Shown here: one piece after another, positions 1-7,543 of the stretch | How positions within the stretch are numbered: the first letter of the stretch is position 1 | Layout of the letters: every line of letters begins with the position of its first letter | Origin: Thiomargarita sp. | Lineage (GTDB): Bacteria > Pseudomonadota > Gammaproteobacteria > Beggiatoales > Beggiatoaceae | Direction: 5' to 3' | Length of the DNA: 13,499 nucleotides | NCBI GenBank assembly: GCA_023144675.1 | Contig: JAGLFE010000509.1 | Coordinates: 1-13,499 of the forward strand | Position numbers and translations under genes: made by a program | Notes under the pieces: generated by a model | Told to the model about the DNA's origin: nothing | What the model saw: the letters and a program-made list of their open reading frames with translations, nothing else | Databases searched by the model: none

Positions 1-417
1 TTGATAACTACTCAAATCTATTTTTTCATTTTTAAAAGTTTCTAATGTATTTTCCAATTGAATATAAGCATCACGTTTTTTTTGATTGCGTTTTCCATGT
101 TCATTAGAAGAATTTTTTTCTATTGTTTTTAATTCTACAAAAATTAATTCATCTGCATTAAAAACTGCAAAATCACATTTCTTACCATCTTGTTCAAACA
201 AAATGCAATGATCTATTTTAAGAAAATGAAGTAAATACTTATCAGGGTTTTCAATTTTAAACTGACCAAATTTGCCATCAGTCAATGATCGGCATGGTGA
301 ATTTTGTTTGTCATCTACAACTTCAAAAGAAGATGAATTAATGTCTTCTAAACAATTATTAGTTAGACATTGAGTAAAGGTATTACTTATTTGTTCTTTT
401 AAATTCACGATATACAC
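1..417 (-). CDS. Partial protein with PD-(D/E)XK-like nuclease motif, partner of the adjacent ATPase
   Basis: This open frame of 139 codons continues past the left edge, so its C-terminus is missing. Around residues 82-97 it reads D82, a hydrophobic strand, then E95-L-K97. This D...ExK pattern is typical of the PD-(D/E)XK nuclease fold. A basic stretch (residues 108-116) and a tyrosine/glutamine pair (Y118, Q120) follow. No ATG lies near the 5' end. The plausible starts are GTG at 417 or GTG at 408, so the gene overlaps the end of the ATPase gene by 26-35 bases and is probably translationally coupled to it. An ATPase of this type paired with a small nuclease is a recurring layout of anti-phage systems. 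The nuclease role is inferred from one motif; the family is not recognised with certainty. Confidence 0.6.
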   Translation of the reverse strand, partial: MYIVNLKEQISNTFTQCLTNNCLEDINSSSFEVVDDKQNSPCRSLTDGKFGQFKIENPDKYLLHFLKIDHCILFEQDGKKCDFAVFNADELIFVELKTIEKNSSNEHGKRNQKKRDAYIQLENTLETFKNEKIDLSSYQ

Positions 418-1525
418 TCATTAAACCATCAAAAACATCCATAATTTCATCAGAAGCACTATCTAAATCATTATCTGGAATCATGCCAGTATCTTTATCA
501 ATAAGATTAACAGAACCATCTATATCTTCCTCATTTGATAAATAATAAAGAGCAATATCCATTGATGAAATAAAATTGCTCAAACCTGATACTTTAATCA
601 ATTTTTCTGTTGATTTTGGATATTCTGTCTGAATTTTAGACGCAAATAACAAGTTATTAATTGATATTGGAATATATGGACTATGCGTAGTAATAACCAT
701 TTTATGTCCATTGCTTAAAACTTTTTCAGCTAAGAATTCAATCAAAGATTTCTGTGCAATCGGAAATAAATTAAGTTCAGGCTCCTCGAAAGTATAACTC
801 TTTTTAATTTCATCTTGACTAAAAAATTCAAAAACAATAAGTGCTGGAATAATAGTTTGAAACCCACTTGCAGTTTCAGATAATAACAACGACTTGCCAT
901 TAGGTAAAATAACATAATCATTGCCATTTTCTTTTTGATAAGTAACATCAAATAAATCAATGTCTAATTTTTTGACAATAGAAGAAACTTTGTTAAAAAT
1001 ACCAGTAAAATCCAGTAATGTTTCAGGAAATAAGCCAATTAATCCTTTTCTATCAATGGCAGCATATTTTGGAGATAAAAAGCTCACAACGCTTCTCTCG
1101 GCTGGAATATAGATAACTTCTTTAAAAGTGTTGCGAACTAAATTGTTAATAGAATTATCAATTTTTTTATCTTCTATTTTTACCTGACTAGAACTATTAT
1201 TTTCAAGATATGTTAATATCTGTTCAGAAAAAGATAAGCGAACTTCCTTATCTTTATAAATACAAGAAAAACCAATTTCAGATTGATACTCAATATAAGT
1301 AGATGATTTCAAAAAATTATCCAGTTGATAATAAGCTAATTTTTCTAAAAAGAACTTAATATTACGAATATCTCCTTCCCAAAAATCAATGCTTCTAAAA
1401 ATAGAAACGAGTTTAGCAAGTGTACTTTTACCAGTTCCCGTTTCTCCAATAAAAATTGTTAAATTTTTGAGTTGGATTTCTATATTCTGAATAGCTCCAA
1501 AATTTTTTACAATAAGTTTTTCCAT
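383..1525 (-). CDS. AAA15/ABC-type ATP-binding protein, probable defence-system ATPase
   Basis: 380-aa soluble ATPase of the AAA_15/AAA_21 (OLD/SMC-like) group. Visible motifs are Walker A GETGTGKST (residues 27-35), IPAERS (140-145), an ABC-signature-like SETASGFQ (216-223), Walker B ending in FEEPELNLFP (246-255), and an H-loop around H281 in ITTHSPY. The N-terminus MEKLIVKNFGAIQN is the usual first strand of these ATPases. There is no TOPRIM extension as in OLD or GajA, so any nuclease activity would lie in the overlapping downstream gene. The start lies 6 bases after the stop of the 125-aa gene, with a GAGTGAG-type ribosome site, so the three genes look like one operon. The ATPase class is clear; the defence role is inferred from architecture and neighbourhood. 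Confidence 0.85.
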   Translation of the reverse strand: MEKLIVKNFGAIQNIEIQLKNLTIFIGETGTGKSTLAKLVSIFRSIDFWEGDIRNIKFFLEKLAYYQLDNFLKSSTYIEYQSEIGFSCIYKDKEVRLSFSEQILTYLENNSSSQVKIEDKKIDNSINNLVRNTFKEVIYIPAERSVVSFLSPKYAAIDRKGLIGLFPETLLDFTGIFNKVSSIVKKLDIDLFDVTYQKENGNDYVILPNGKSLLLSETASGFQTIIPALIVFEFFSQDEIKKSYTFEEPELNLFPIAQKSLIEFLAEKVLSNGHKMVITTHSPYIPISINNLLFASKIQTEYPKSTEKLIKVSGLSNFISSMDIALYYLSNEEDIDGSVNLIDKDTGMIPDNDLDSASDEIMDVFDGLMSVYREFKRTNK

Positions 1526-1531
1526 TTCAAC

Positions 1532-1909
1532 TCACTCTTGATAAGGTTCAAAGCGTCTTTTATCATAGTGAAAAATATTAAAATCTCCATTATTATCTAT
1601 AAGTCCTAATCCCAAATCAAGAGGTTCATTAAAATAAGGTGTTCCAGAATCTTGTTCACCTTGATCTCTTAAAGGTATATCTAAAATTTGCATAACAATA
1701 GCTGGTTCATTAAGTGCTGGTTTAATTTTATTTTTTAAGCCTTGTTTCCAAACAACTAATTCTCCGGATTTAAAATCATAAACTTTATTAAACTCATCCT
1801 TTGCCATGCACAGCTTATTTATATGTTCTGGTACATTTTCAATTTTACGATTTTTAAAACGTTCTTTAAGCATTTCTGCAATTTCAGTTTCAAATTTTTT
1901 TTTTGCCAT
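1532..1909 (-). CDS. Conserved small protein of unknown function, first gene of the ATPase/nuclease cassette
   Basis: 125-aa soluble protein with no signal peptide or membrane segment. The N-terminus is lysine-rich and helical (residues 1-30). From about residue 45 it looks all-beta: GELVVWKQGLKNK, EPAIVMQILD, a GTPYFNEPLDLGLGLID stretch, then FNIFHYDKRRFEPY at the C-terminus. The GELVVWK...PAIV pattern resembles a small SH3/KOW-like barrel, but this is a guess from hydrophobic spacing. Only 6 bases separate it from the ATPase gene downstream, so it is probably the first gene of that operon. No strong Shine-Dalgarno is visible before the ATG, and upstream DNA is A+T-rich without a clear promoter. 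It could be a sensor or regulator of the ATPase; nothing in the sequence proves this. Confidence 0.7.
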   Translation of the reverse strand: MAKKKFETEIAEMLKERFKNRKIENVPEHINKLCMAKDEFNKVYDFKSGELVVWKQGLKNKIKPALNEPAIVMQILDIPLRDQGEQDSGTPYFNEPLDLGLGLIDNNGDFNIFHYDKRRFEPYQE

Positions 1910-2249
1910 ATAAGTATCTGTTTTACCAAATTAAATAAAAATTATAAAAAAAACTAAAAATGGTAATAAATAACATAATCACTAAAATAAATAACCAAAA
2001 GATTAGTTCAATAAGAAAAGTATTTAAACTCGAATTTTTGTAAAAAAAATAAATTGAGCCTAATCCATTTTATACCATCTTATTTACTTTTATTTAAATA
2101 TATTGTTAAAAAATAACGCAATTCTTAATTTTTTCCAAGTAATCTTGGTTAAATTTATTTATAAATCAGTTTGAATTATTTTCAGCTTTCAAAAGCAAAA
2201 TCCACAAAACTAAATCTCAAATCTAAGTAATTCATGGATGTTAAATAAG
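1910..2249. other. Gene-free A+T-rich spacer between the ATPase cassette and the toxin-antitoxin pair
   Basis: I see no open frame with coding character and no recognisable RNA gene. Two short hairpins stand out: CCAAG-TAAT-CTTGG at 2135-2148 (5-bp arms, 4-base loop) and GCTTT-CA-AAAGC at 2185-2196. Neither has the G+C-rich stem and adjoining T-run of a convincing terminator. The promoter of the ATPase cassette should lie in this stretch, but the composition makes -10-like words too common to pick one. Confidence 0.5.
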
Positions 2250-2633
2250 CTAACCTGAATAATTATTAGCTTCTTGAATAACATTAGTCATTAACGGTTT
2301 TATGGAACTAATAACTTGATTAGATAAATGTTTATGATGTGGAAAATTTGATAAATTTGGAAAATGAGGTGCATTGTCGTACCTAAAAATCATATTATTT
2401 TGTTTATCTTGATAATGATAACGATAATTAAGATATTCTATTTGTTCTAATTCTAAAATGATTGCTTCGTTTAGTTCTAATAAATTACCATCTGCAAAAC
2501 GTATTTTAATTTGTAAGTTAATACGATATTCTGTTAAAATTTCTTCTACATAGTGTTCTATGTGAGTATTTTCCAATGCAATAACAACTATTTCTACCTT
2601 TTTAAGGTATTGTGATAATAAATTATGCAACAT
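2250..2633 (-). CDS. tumE: TumE-family (DUF6516) toxin of a type II toxin-antitoxin pair
   Basis: 127-aa soluble protein that matches my memory of the TumE/DUF6516 toxin family. It has a long beta-rich N-terminal half (GNLLELNEAIILELEQIEYLNYRYHYQ) and a signature block NMIFRYDNAPHFPNL followed by FPHHKHLSN (residues about 79-105), then a C-terminal helix. The histidine/aspartate-rich RYDNAPHF...HHKH block is the likely functional centre. Its start overlaps the last 11 bases of the upstream tumA-type gene, giving tight coupling with the antitoxin read first. Length is as expected for the family and no frame break is seen, so the pair looks intact. The gene lies downstream of ctpA on the same strand, but a terminator-like hairpin between them suggests separate transcription. 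Confidence 0.85.
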   Translation of the reverse strand: MLHNLLSQYLKKVEIVVIALENTHIEHYVEEILTEYRINLQIKIRFADGNLLELNEAIILELEQIEYLNYRYHYQDKQNNMIFRYDNAPHFPNLSNFPHHKHLSNQVISSIKPLMTNVIQEANNYSG

Positions 2634-2853
2634 TTTTCAAATGCTTTTCTATATCAAGTCGAATAGCTCTATAATACTGATAATCATTAGCCCAACTTAT
2701 AAAATCGTTACGATCATCTAAATTCCCATTATTATAACGATAAAAGAATTTTTCTGAATCCATTGTATATTGATGTTCATAAATACTTAAACGTTTAATA
2801 ATAGCAACTAAAGCATCAATTGGAGATTTATATTCAATTCGTTTTTTTTTCAT
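2623..2853 (-). CDS. tumA: TumA-family antitoxin
   Basis: 76-aa protein, the expected partner of TumE. It begins MKKKRIEYKSPIDALVA, which is characteristic of this antitoxin family, and continues with an IKRLSIYEHQYTMDSEKFFYRY segment and a C-terminal ISWANDYQYYRAIRLDIEKHL helix. The protein is almost entirely helical and charged. Its 3' end overlaps the toxin gene by 11 bases. Antitoxin before toxin with overlap is the usual order in type II modules and keeps toxin translation dependent on the antitoxin message. No strong Shine-Dalgarno precedes the ATG. Autoregulation would be expected for such a module, but I see no clear operator. Confidence 0.85.
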   Translation of the reverse strand: MKKKRIEYKSPIDALVAIIKRLSIYEHQYTMDSEKFFYRYNNGNLDDRNDFISWANDYQYYRAIRLDIEKHLKNVA

Positions 2854-2931
2854 AATTTTTTAAGATATTATTATCCACAAAACCAAAATATTTTCCTATT
2901 CCAAGAACTACAAAATTTTCTTGTTTATCTT

Positions 2932-2955
2932 AAAAAAAATTAATGAGCATTAATT
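2932..2955 (-). terminator. Candidate rho-independent terminator after ctpA
   Basis: A perfect inverted repeat AATTAATG-AG-CATTAATT spans 2938-2955. Read on the minus strand, its 3' arm runs into a stretch of eight T residues (the A-run at 2932-2939). It lies about 33 bases after the ctpA stop and before the tumA start, the right place to end the gpmA-envC-ctpA transcript. The stem is A+T-rich and the loop short, so it would be a weak terminator. Confidence 0.45.
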
Positions 2956-2987
2956 GAGCTAGAAAAAATATTCCCAACTCAATGCAA

Positions 2988-4304
2988 TTACTTTTTAGAA
3001 GAATGATGCGATTTTATGATATTTAAGCCTTTTAACAAATTAAGGGCTTCATAAATGGCATAATCTTCTTTAGCTAAAGATTTCTTTTCAGCTATTTTAT
3101 CAGCTTTATTCGGAGCGGTTTTCTCTTTATTATCCAAATGACCAGCTAAATCAGCTTCCTTAATTGATTTCAACTTATCTTTTTCAACCGTAGCCAATTC
3201 AATTTTGTTTAATTCAATATCTGGTTTTATACCTTCGGCTTGTATAGAACGCCCTAACGGAGTAAAATATCTAGCTGTAGTTAATTTCAACGCAGTATTA
3301 TTATTCATTGGTAAAATAGTCTGCACTGAACCTTTACCAAAAGTTTTAGTTCCCATTATAATAGCTCGTTTATGATCTTGCAGTGCGCCAGCGACAATTT
3401 CCGATGCAGAAGCTGAACCGCCATTTACTAATATAACTAGGGGCGAACCATCTAATAAATCAGGAGCTTTGGCACTAAAACTTAGTGAAGAATCTTTAAT
3501 CCGTCCTTCTGTATAAACAATAAGTCCTTGAGTCAAAAAAGCATCTGAAACATCTACGGCAGCGTGCAATACTCCACCAGGATTGTTACGTAAATCTAAT
3601 ACTAAACCTTGTAATTTTTTACCATTATTTTCTTCTTCAAGAGCTTGAATTGCATTTGCCAACTGTTCTCCAGTACGATCCTGAAAATGGCTAATACGAA
3701 TATAACCGTAGTCCGATTCTAATATAGATTTTTTCACGCTTTTTACTTGAATAATAGCACGAATAATACTAATAGTTAGCGGCTTATCTGCAGTTTCTCT
3801 GATGATAGTTAAAACAATTTCAGTTCCCGGTTCTCCTCGCATAATTTTAACTGCATCATTTAAAGTCATTCCTTTTACTGGCGTATCATCCAAACGAATA
3901 ACTAAATCTCCAGCTTGGATACCAGCACGCTTCGCTGGCGTATCATCAATAGGTGAAATTACTTTAACAAATCCGTTTTCCATACCTACTTCAATACCTA
4001 GACCACCAAATTTACCTGTGGTTCCAATTCTAATTTCATTAAAAGATTCAGCATTTAAATAATTAGAATGCGGGTCTAAACCATTTAGCATTCCATGAAT
4101 CGCATTTTCTAGTAAAGTTTTATCATCAACTTCTTCTACATAATCCGTTTTAATTCGTTGAAAAACTTCGGTAAAGGTACGTAATTCTTCTAATGGCAAA
4201 GAATTATTATAACGATCAGCTAATACATCATTGCCAATAGTTAAATAAGAACCTATAATTAAACCTACTAATAAAGATGGTATATAATGAAATAATATTC
4301 GCAT
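2988..4304 (-). CDS. ctpA: S41 family C-terminal processing peptidase (CtpA/Prc type)
   Basis: 438-aa periplasmic serine protease. It has a signal peptide or N-terminal anchor (residues 1-30), then an N-terminal domain with GMLNGLDPHSNYL. A PDZ domain follows (about 98-170: FGGLGIEVG, AKRAGIQAGDLVIRLD). The S41 domain (about 175-365) contains LDLRNNPGGVL. The Ser-Lys dyad is readable as S299 in GGSASASE and K324 in FGKGSVQ, 25 residues apart as in E. coli Prc, with Q328 four residues after the lysine. The last 70 residues are lysine-rich and low in complexity. It cleaves C-terminal tails of periplasmic substrates such as cell-wall hydrolases and usually acts with an adaptor not present here. 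A strong AGGAGA ribosome site 5 bases before the ATG supports the start. It follows envC after a 126-bp gap. Confidence 0.95.
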   Translation of the reverse strand: MRILFHYIPSLLVGLIIGSYLTIGNDVLADRYNNSLPLEELRTFTEVFQRIKTDYVEEVDDKTLLENAIHGMLNGLDPHSNYLNAESFNEIRIGTTGKFGGLGIEVGMENGFVKVISPIDDTPAKRAGIQAGDLVIRLDDTPVKGMTLNDAVKIMRGEPGTEIVLTIIRETADKPLTISIIRAIIQVKSVKKSILESDYGYIRISHFQDRTGEQLANAIQALEEENNGKKLQGLVLDLRNNPGGVLHAAVDVSDAFLTQGLIVYTEGRIKDSSLSFSAKAPDLLDGSPLVILVNGGSASASEIVAGALQDHKRAIIMGTKTFGKGSVQTILPMNNNTALKLTTARYFTPLGRSIQAEGIKPDIELNKIELATVEKDKLKSIKEADLAGHLDNKEKTAPNKADKIAEKKSLAKEDYAIYEALNLLKGLNIIKSHHSSKK

Positions 4305-4430
4305 TTATGTCTCCTAAAATAATAAATTTGTTTAAACTGCTATTTTAATTTTAAAATATTATAAATAATAATTATAGGTAAAATTGATTTAAAATTCAAT
4401 ATTTTTTAATTTAATAAATTAATTCTTTTT

Positions 4431-5573
4431 TTATAATCGCAACCAATTTTGCGGAGCTTGTGGAATACCTTGGTAACGAATTTCAAAATAAAGCGCAGGT
4501 ATTTTCTGTCCGCCACTACTTCCAACGGTGGCAATAGACATATTAGCATTAACCCAATCCCCATTTTTTACATATAAACTTTGATTATGGGCATATAAAC
4601 TCATATATTTATTGCCATGGTCAATAATAACTAATAAACCTAAATTACGAAACCACTGGGCAAATACAACTCGTCCGGCTGCAATTGCTTGAATTTTTCT
4701 GCCCTGTGGTGCTGAAATTAAAATACCTTGCCATTTCAAATGATTTACTAATCTTTGCCCAAATTTTTTAATTATTTTACCTGTAACTGGTAAAGGTAAT
4801 TTTCCTTTTAACTCAGAAAGTTGGGTATATTCTTGAGTTTTATCTGGTGAAGTTTTTAAGGTATCTTCTAAAGTGGTTAATAACTTTTGTAATTTTTGTT
4901 TATCTTCAGCTAAGTGTTTTAATTCCTTATCTTGATTTTTTAAAGTACTTGCTAATTGAATTAAAATTGTATGACGTTTATTATAAGCTAATTCTAAATC
5001 CTTTTTCCTATGATTATGATTATAAACTAATTGATTTAAATCTATACTTTCTAATTTAATACTTTGTTCTAAAGTTGTCAAACGTTGCAATGTAGTTTTA
5101 ATTTTTTTAATTTGCTTGAGTTTAGCACGATTAGAATATTGATAATAAGTTAATAATCTACTAATAGTTGAAGGTTGTTCTTGATTTAACCATAACTTCA
5201 AATAATCTTGATGTTTTATAACATAAGCTTCATGAAATTGTTGAGCCAATATTTTTCGGCGTATATCAAGTTGAGATTGTAATTTCTGTTGCCTAGTTTT
5301 TAAACTAGTTAAACTAATTTGTTTATTAGTAAATGCACCATACAAAATTTCCAAATTTTGGGCAACTTCACCTATATTTTCTTCAATATGTTGTAATTGT
5401 TGTTGCCGTTGTCCATATTGAGTTTTGGTATCGTGCATTTCTTGCTGCAATTCAGAAATACGTAACTCTAATTGACGAAGTTGTTCAGTAGTAGATTCTT
5501 TTACTGATTCGTCGGCTGAGGCAGCAATTAATCCAAATAATAAAAAAGCTAAAATTAACCAAATATACCTCAT
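4431..5573 (-). CDS. envC: EnvC-type murein hydrolase activator
   Basis: 380-aa periplasmic protein. A signal peptide (residues 1-20, cleavage probably after AASA) is followed by long coiled coils (about 25-250, rich in Q, L, K and E) and a C-terminal LytM/M23 domain (about 258-378). The LytM domain is degenerate as in E. coli EnvC: the first zinc-ligand motif is replaced by LKWQGILI and the last HxH motif reads LYFEIR, although YAHNQ (H329) and GSSGGQ remain. EnvC has no peptidase activity of its own; it activates the amidases AmiA/AmiB at the septum under FtsEX control. The start is 5 bases after the gpmA stop, with an AAGG-containing ribosome site inside the end of gpmA, so the two genes are co-transcribed. 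Confidence 0.93.
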   Translation of the reverse strand: MRYIWLILAFLLFGLIAASADESVKESTTEQLRQLELRISELQQEMHDTKTQYGQRQQQLQHIEENIGEVAQNLEILYGAFTNKQISLTSLKTRQQKLQSQLDIRRKILAQQFHEAYVIKHQDYLKLWLNQEQPSTISRLLTYYQYSNRAKLKQIKKIKTTLQRLTTLEQSIKLESIDLNQLVYNHNHRKKDLELAYNKRHTILIQLASTLKNQDKELKHLAEDKQKLQKLLTTLEDTLKTSPDKTQEYTQLSELKGKLPLPVTGKIIKKFGQRLVNHLKWQGILISAPQGRKIQAIAAGRVVFAQWFRNLGLLVIIDHGNKYMSLYAHNQSLYVKNGDWVNANMSIATVGSSGGQKIPALYFEIRYQGIPQAPQNWLRL

Positions 5574-5578
5574 TCAAT

Positions 5579-6325
5579 TTATTTTGCCTTGCCTTGATTA
5601 GCAACCGCATCTGTGGCTTTTCGTATGGTTTCTTCATCAGCCAAATAATAATTTTTAATTGGATTTAAATTATCATCTAATTCATAAACTAAAGGAATAC
5701 CTGTTGGAATATTTAAATTAGTAATATCATCATCCGAAATATTATCAAGATATTTTATCAACGCCCGCAAAGTATTGCCATGTGCCGCAATAATGATATT
5801 TTTTTCTTGTTTAATCAATGGCAATATTTTTCCATTCCAACATATTAAAACCCGATCAATAGTACCATCCAAACATTCCGTTACTGGTAAGTCAATAGTT
5901 TCTAATGTTTTATAGCGTGGATCATGTCCTGGATATCTTTCATCAGATAATTCTAAAGCAGGAGGTGGAACATCGCAACTACGTCGCCAAATTTTAACCT
6001 GTTCATCTCCATATTTTTTTGCAACTTCTGCTTTATTTAGTCCTTGAAGCGTACCATAATGGCGTTCATTCAATCGCCAATCACGTGTTACTGGAACCCA
6101 CATTAAATCCATTTGTTCTAAAACAATCCATAATGTTCGTATCGCTCTAGTTAAAACAGAGGTAAAAGCAATATCAAAGGTAAAACCCTGTTCTTTTAAC
6201 ATAATACCTGCATTAGTAGCTTCTGCTCTACCTTTTGCCGTCAAATCTACATCAGTCCATCCAGTAAATCGATTTTCCTTATTCCAAATACTTTCACCAT
6301 GTCTTAATAACACCAATTTGTACAT
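5579..6325 (-). CDS. gpmA: 2,3-bisphosphoglycerate-dependent phosphoglycerate mutase
   Basis: 248-aa cytoplasmic glycolytic enzyme interconverting 3- and 2-phosphoglycerate. It belongs to the histidine phosphatase superfamily: LLRHGES at the N-terminus places the phospho-histidine at H9 with R8. The other active-site residues are R60, E87 in LNERHYG, and H182 in AAHGNTLRAL. Full length matches E. coli GpmA (about 250 aa), so this is not a shortened cobalamin phosphatase relative. An AGGAGA ribosome site lies 11 bases before the ATG. It is the first gene of gpmA-envC-ctpA. In E. coli and Pseudomonas this same place next to envC is held by the unrelated cofactor-independent mutase gpmM/gpmI (about 510 aa), so one enzyme has been exchanged for another at this locus. 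Confidence 0.97.
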   Translation of the reverse strand: MYKLVLLRHGESIWNKENRFTGWTDVDLTAKGRAEATNAGIMLKEQGFTFDIAFTSVLTRAIRTLWIVLEQMDLMWVPVTRDWRLNERHYGTLQGLNKAEVAKKYGDEQVKIWRRSCDVPPPALELSDERYPGHDPRYKTLETIDLPVTECLDGTIDRVLICWNGKILPLIKQEKNIIIAAHGNTLRALIKYLDNISDDDITNLNIPTGIPLVYELDDNLNPIKNYYLADEETIRKATDAVANQGKAK

Positions 6326-7161
6326 AAACTATTATGTCTCCTATTTAAGTTTATTTATTTTTATATATTTGATAGAAATAATTTATTGTTTATTGATTTA
6401 ATCGAAATTATTATTATTTATTTTTATACAAACTAATAACATTAATTATCTAAGATTTTCATTAAAACCTTAAATTTAACAATAATATACTAGAAAAAAA
6501 CTTTTTTCAACTATTTATATTATAAATAAATCCTTATTTTTGTATATTACAATCATCGCTAAATATAACCCTACTTATGAAAATTTAAACAATCATATTT
6601 TTTACATATATTTACCATAAATAACATTTTTTTCAAAAAAAGTTTGATAAATCAAAAATAATCTATATTGATAGGTAACATTACTATAAATAATAAATAC
6701 TTATTAATTTCAATTTTTCAATATTTATATATTTTAGTTTTTAATTAAAATTATCAACAACAAGATTATTTAAGATAATATTGATTAATTTTTAATTTAA
6801 ATTTTTACATAATTTAACGTAATTTAAAATAATTACTTCATAAAGTTGCTAAAAAACAATTTTTCTTAAAAAAACTAATTAAAATAAATTAAAGAAAAAT
6901 AAATTAAACTATTGAAACTTCAGTTTTTTTAGTTTATATTTATATAGTAATTAAAAATTAATTTAAATATTACATTTATAAGTTTTTTAATAAATTAATT
7001 TTAGTATAAATAAAAAATTAAATTTAGATAAATATTAAATTTGTTTGTATTTAAAAAACATTAATATCTAATTGTTTTAGATTTAAATTAAATGGTAAAA
7101 ACAAATTATTTTTTATGAATTATTTTCTAAGACGAAACACACATATAGAGGAATTTTATTT
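6326..7161. other. 836-bp extremely A+T-rich divergent intergenic region
   Basis: This gap separates two divergently read operons and must hold the promoters of gpmA (minus) and the arsR-type gene (plus). In the 60-base lines I counted, only about 6-7 bases are G or C, far below the neighbouring genes. No frame shows coding character and no tRNA or known RNA is recognisable. The only local structures seen are trivial ones such as AAACT-TC-AGTTT followed by T residues (6915-6930) and a T7-C-A7 inverted repeat near 6630. Promoter-like words are everywhere, so I do not call one. The two ends carry clear ribosome sites: AGGAGA for gpmA and GAGGA for the arsR-type gene. Confidence 0.6.
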
Positions 7162-7527
7162 ATGAGTCCAATTTTAACCGATTTTGATACAAAAATCATG
7201 TCAACTATCGATACTCAACATTTTGCGTTGATTACCCATGATGACGATATTGAAAGAGCATCTCGTTCTATGAAAGCGATGTCTCATCCATTGCGTTTAA
7301 AAATTCTTTGCATTTTAGGTGAACATGAATATAGCGTGCAGGATATTGTTAGACAAGTTGGTACTTCGCAGAGTAATATTTCTCAACATTTAGCTATTTT
7401 GCGTGATAAGGGAATTTTAGCCTCTCGTAAAGATGCCAATCGTGTTTACTACCGTGTTAGTGATGCTAGAACTTTGCGTTTAATCAGTATGATGCGAGAA
7501 GTGTTTTGTTCTTCTTACTGTACTTAA
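7162..7527 (+). CDS. ArsR/SmtB-family repressor, probable BigR/SqrR-type persulfide sensor
   Basis: 121-aa winged-helix repressor. The core runs from MKAMSHPLRLKILCILGE (about 37-54) through the recognition helix region TSQSNISQHLAILRDKGIL (68-86) to the wing RKDANRVYYRVSD. Two cysteines, C50 and C116, lie 66 residues apart and in the same helix positions as the dithiol pairs of SqrR (C41/C107) and BigR (C42/C108). A third, C120, is near the end. In those proteins persulfides link the two cysteines and release DNA. The metal-binding ELCVCDL motif of ArsR/SmtB is absent. GAGGA 9 bases upstream supports the ATG at 7162 over M13. Downstream lie DUF2892 and rhodanese genes, the sulfur-handling partners seen with BigR/YgaV relatives. 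Assignment as a repressor is firm; persulfide sensing is inferred. Confidence 0.88.
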   Translation: MSPILTDFDTKIMSTIDTQHFALITHDDDIERASRSMKAMSHPLRLKILCILGEHEYSVQDIVRQVGTSQSNISQHLAILRDKGILASRKDANRVYYRVSDARTLRLISMMREVFCSSYCT

Positions 7528-7532
7528 AGTAC
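7520..7532. promoter_or_regulatory. Palindrome over the arsR stop codon, candidate operator
   Basis: GTACTT-A-AAGTAC is a perfect 6+1+6 inverted repeat. Its centre is inside the TAA stop codon of the arsR-type gene. It covers the position where a -35 element would lie for the extended -10 at 7544-7552. This placement fits an operator for the adjacent repressor, but the sequence does not match the ATTC-N8-GAAT pattern I recall for SqrR/BigR sites. No T-run follows, so a terminator is unlikely. Confidence 0.35.
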
Positions 7533-7543
7533 TTGAATATTTA

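Noticed and set aside
742..960. 72-codon minus-strand frame inside the ATPase gene
   Set aside because: Lies entirely within the ATPase coding sequence in another frame and has no ribosome site or family resemblance.
2135..2148. CCAAG-TAAT-CTTGG hairpin as terminator of the tumA/tumE transcript
   Set aside because: The stem is only 5 bp and lies over 100 bases beyond the toxin stop; too weak to call.
2871..2879. Perfect DnaA-box word TTATCCACA upstream of tumA
   Set aside because: Single copy, with no cluster of boxes nearby and no dnaA, gyrB or repA genes in the window; expected by chance in A+T-rich DNA.
3802..4062. 86-codon plus-strand frame opposite the PDZ region of ctpA
   Set aside because: Antisense shadow of a well-supported gene; composition follows the ctpA codons.
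4847..5059. 70-codon plus-strand frame opposite the envC coiled coil
   Set aside because: Antisense to low-complexity K/L/Q-rich codons, giving a false hydrophobic reading.
6326..7161. Possible replication origin in the A+T-rich gap
   Set aside because: Only one near-match to a DnaA box (TTATCAACA at 6751) and no origin-linked genes; A+T content alone is not enough.
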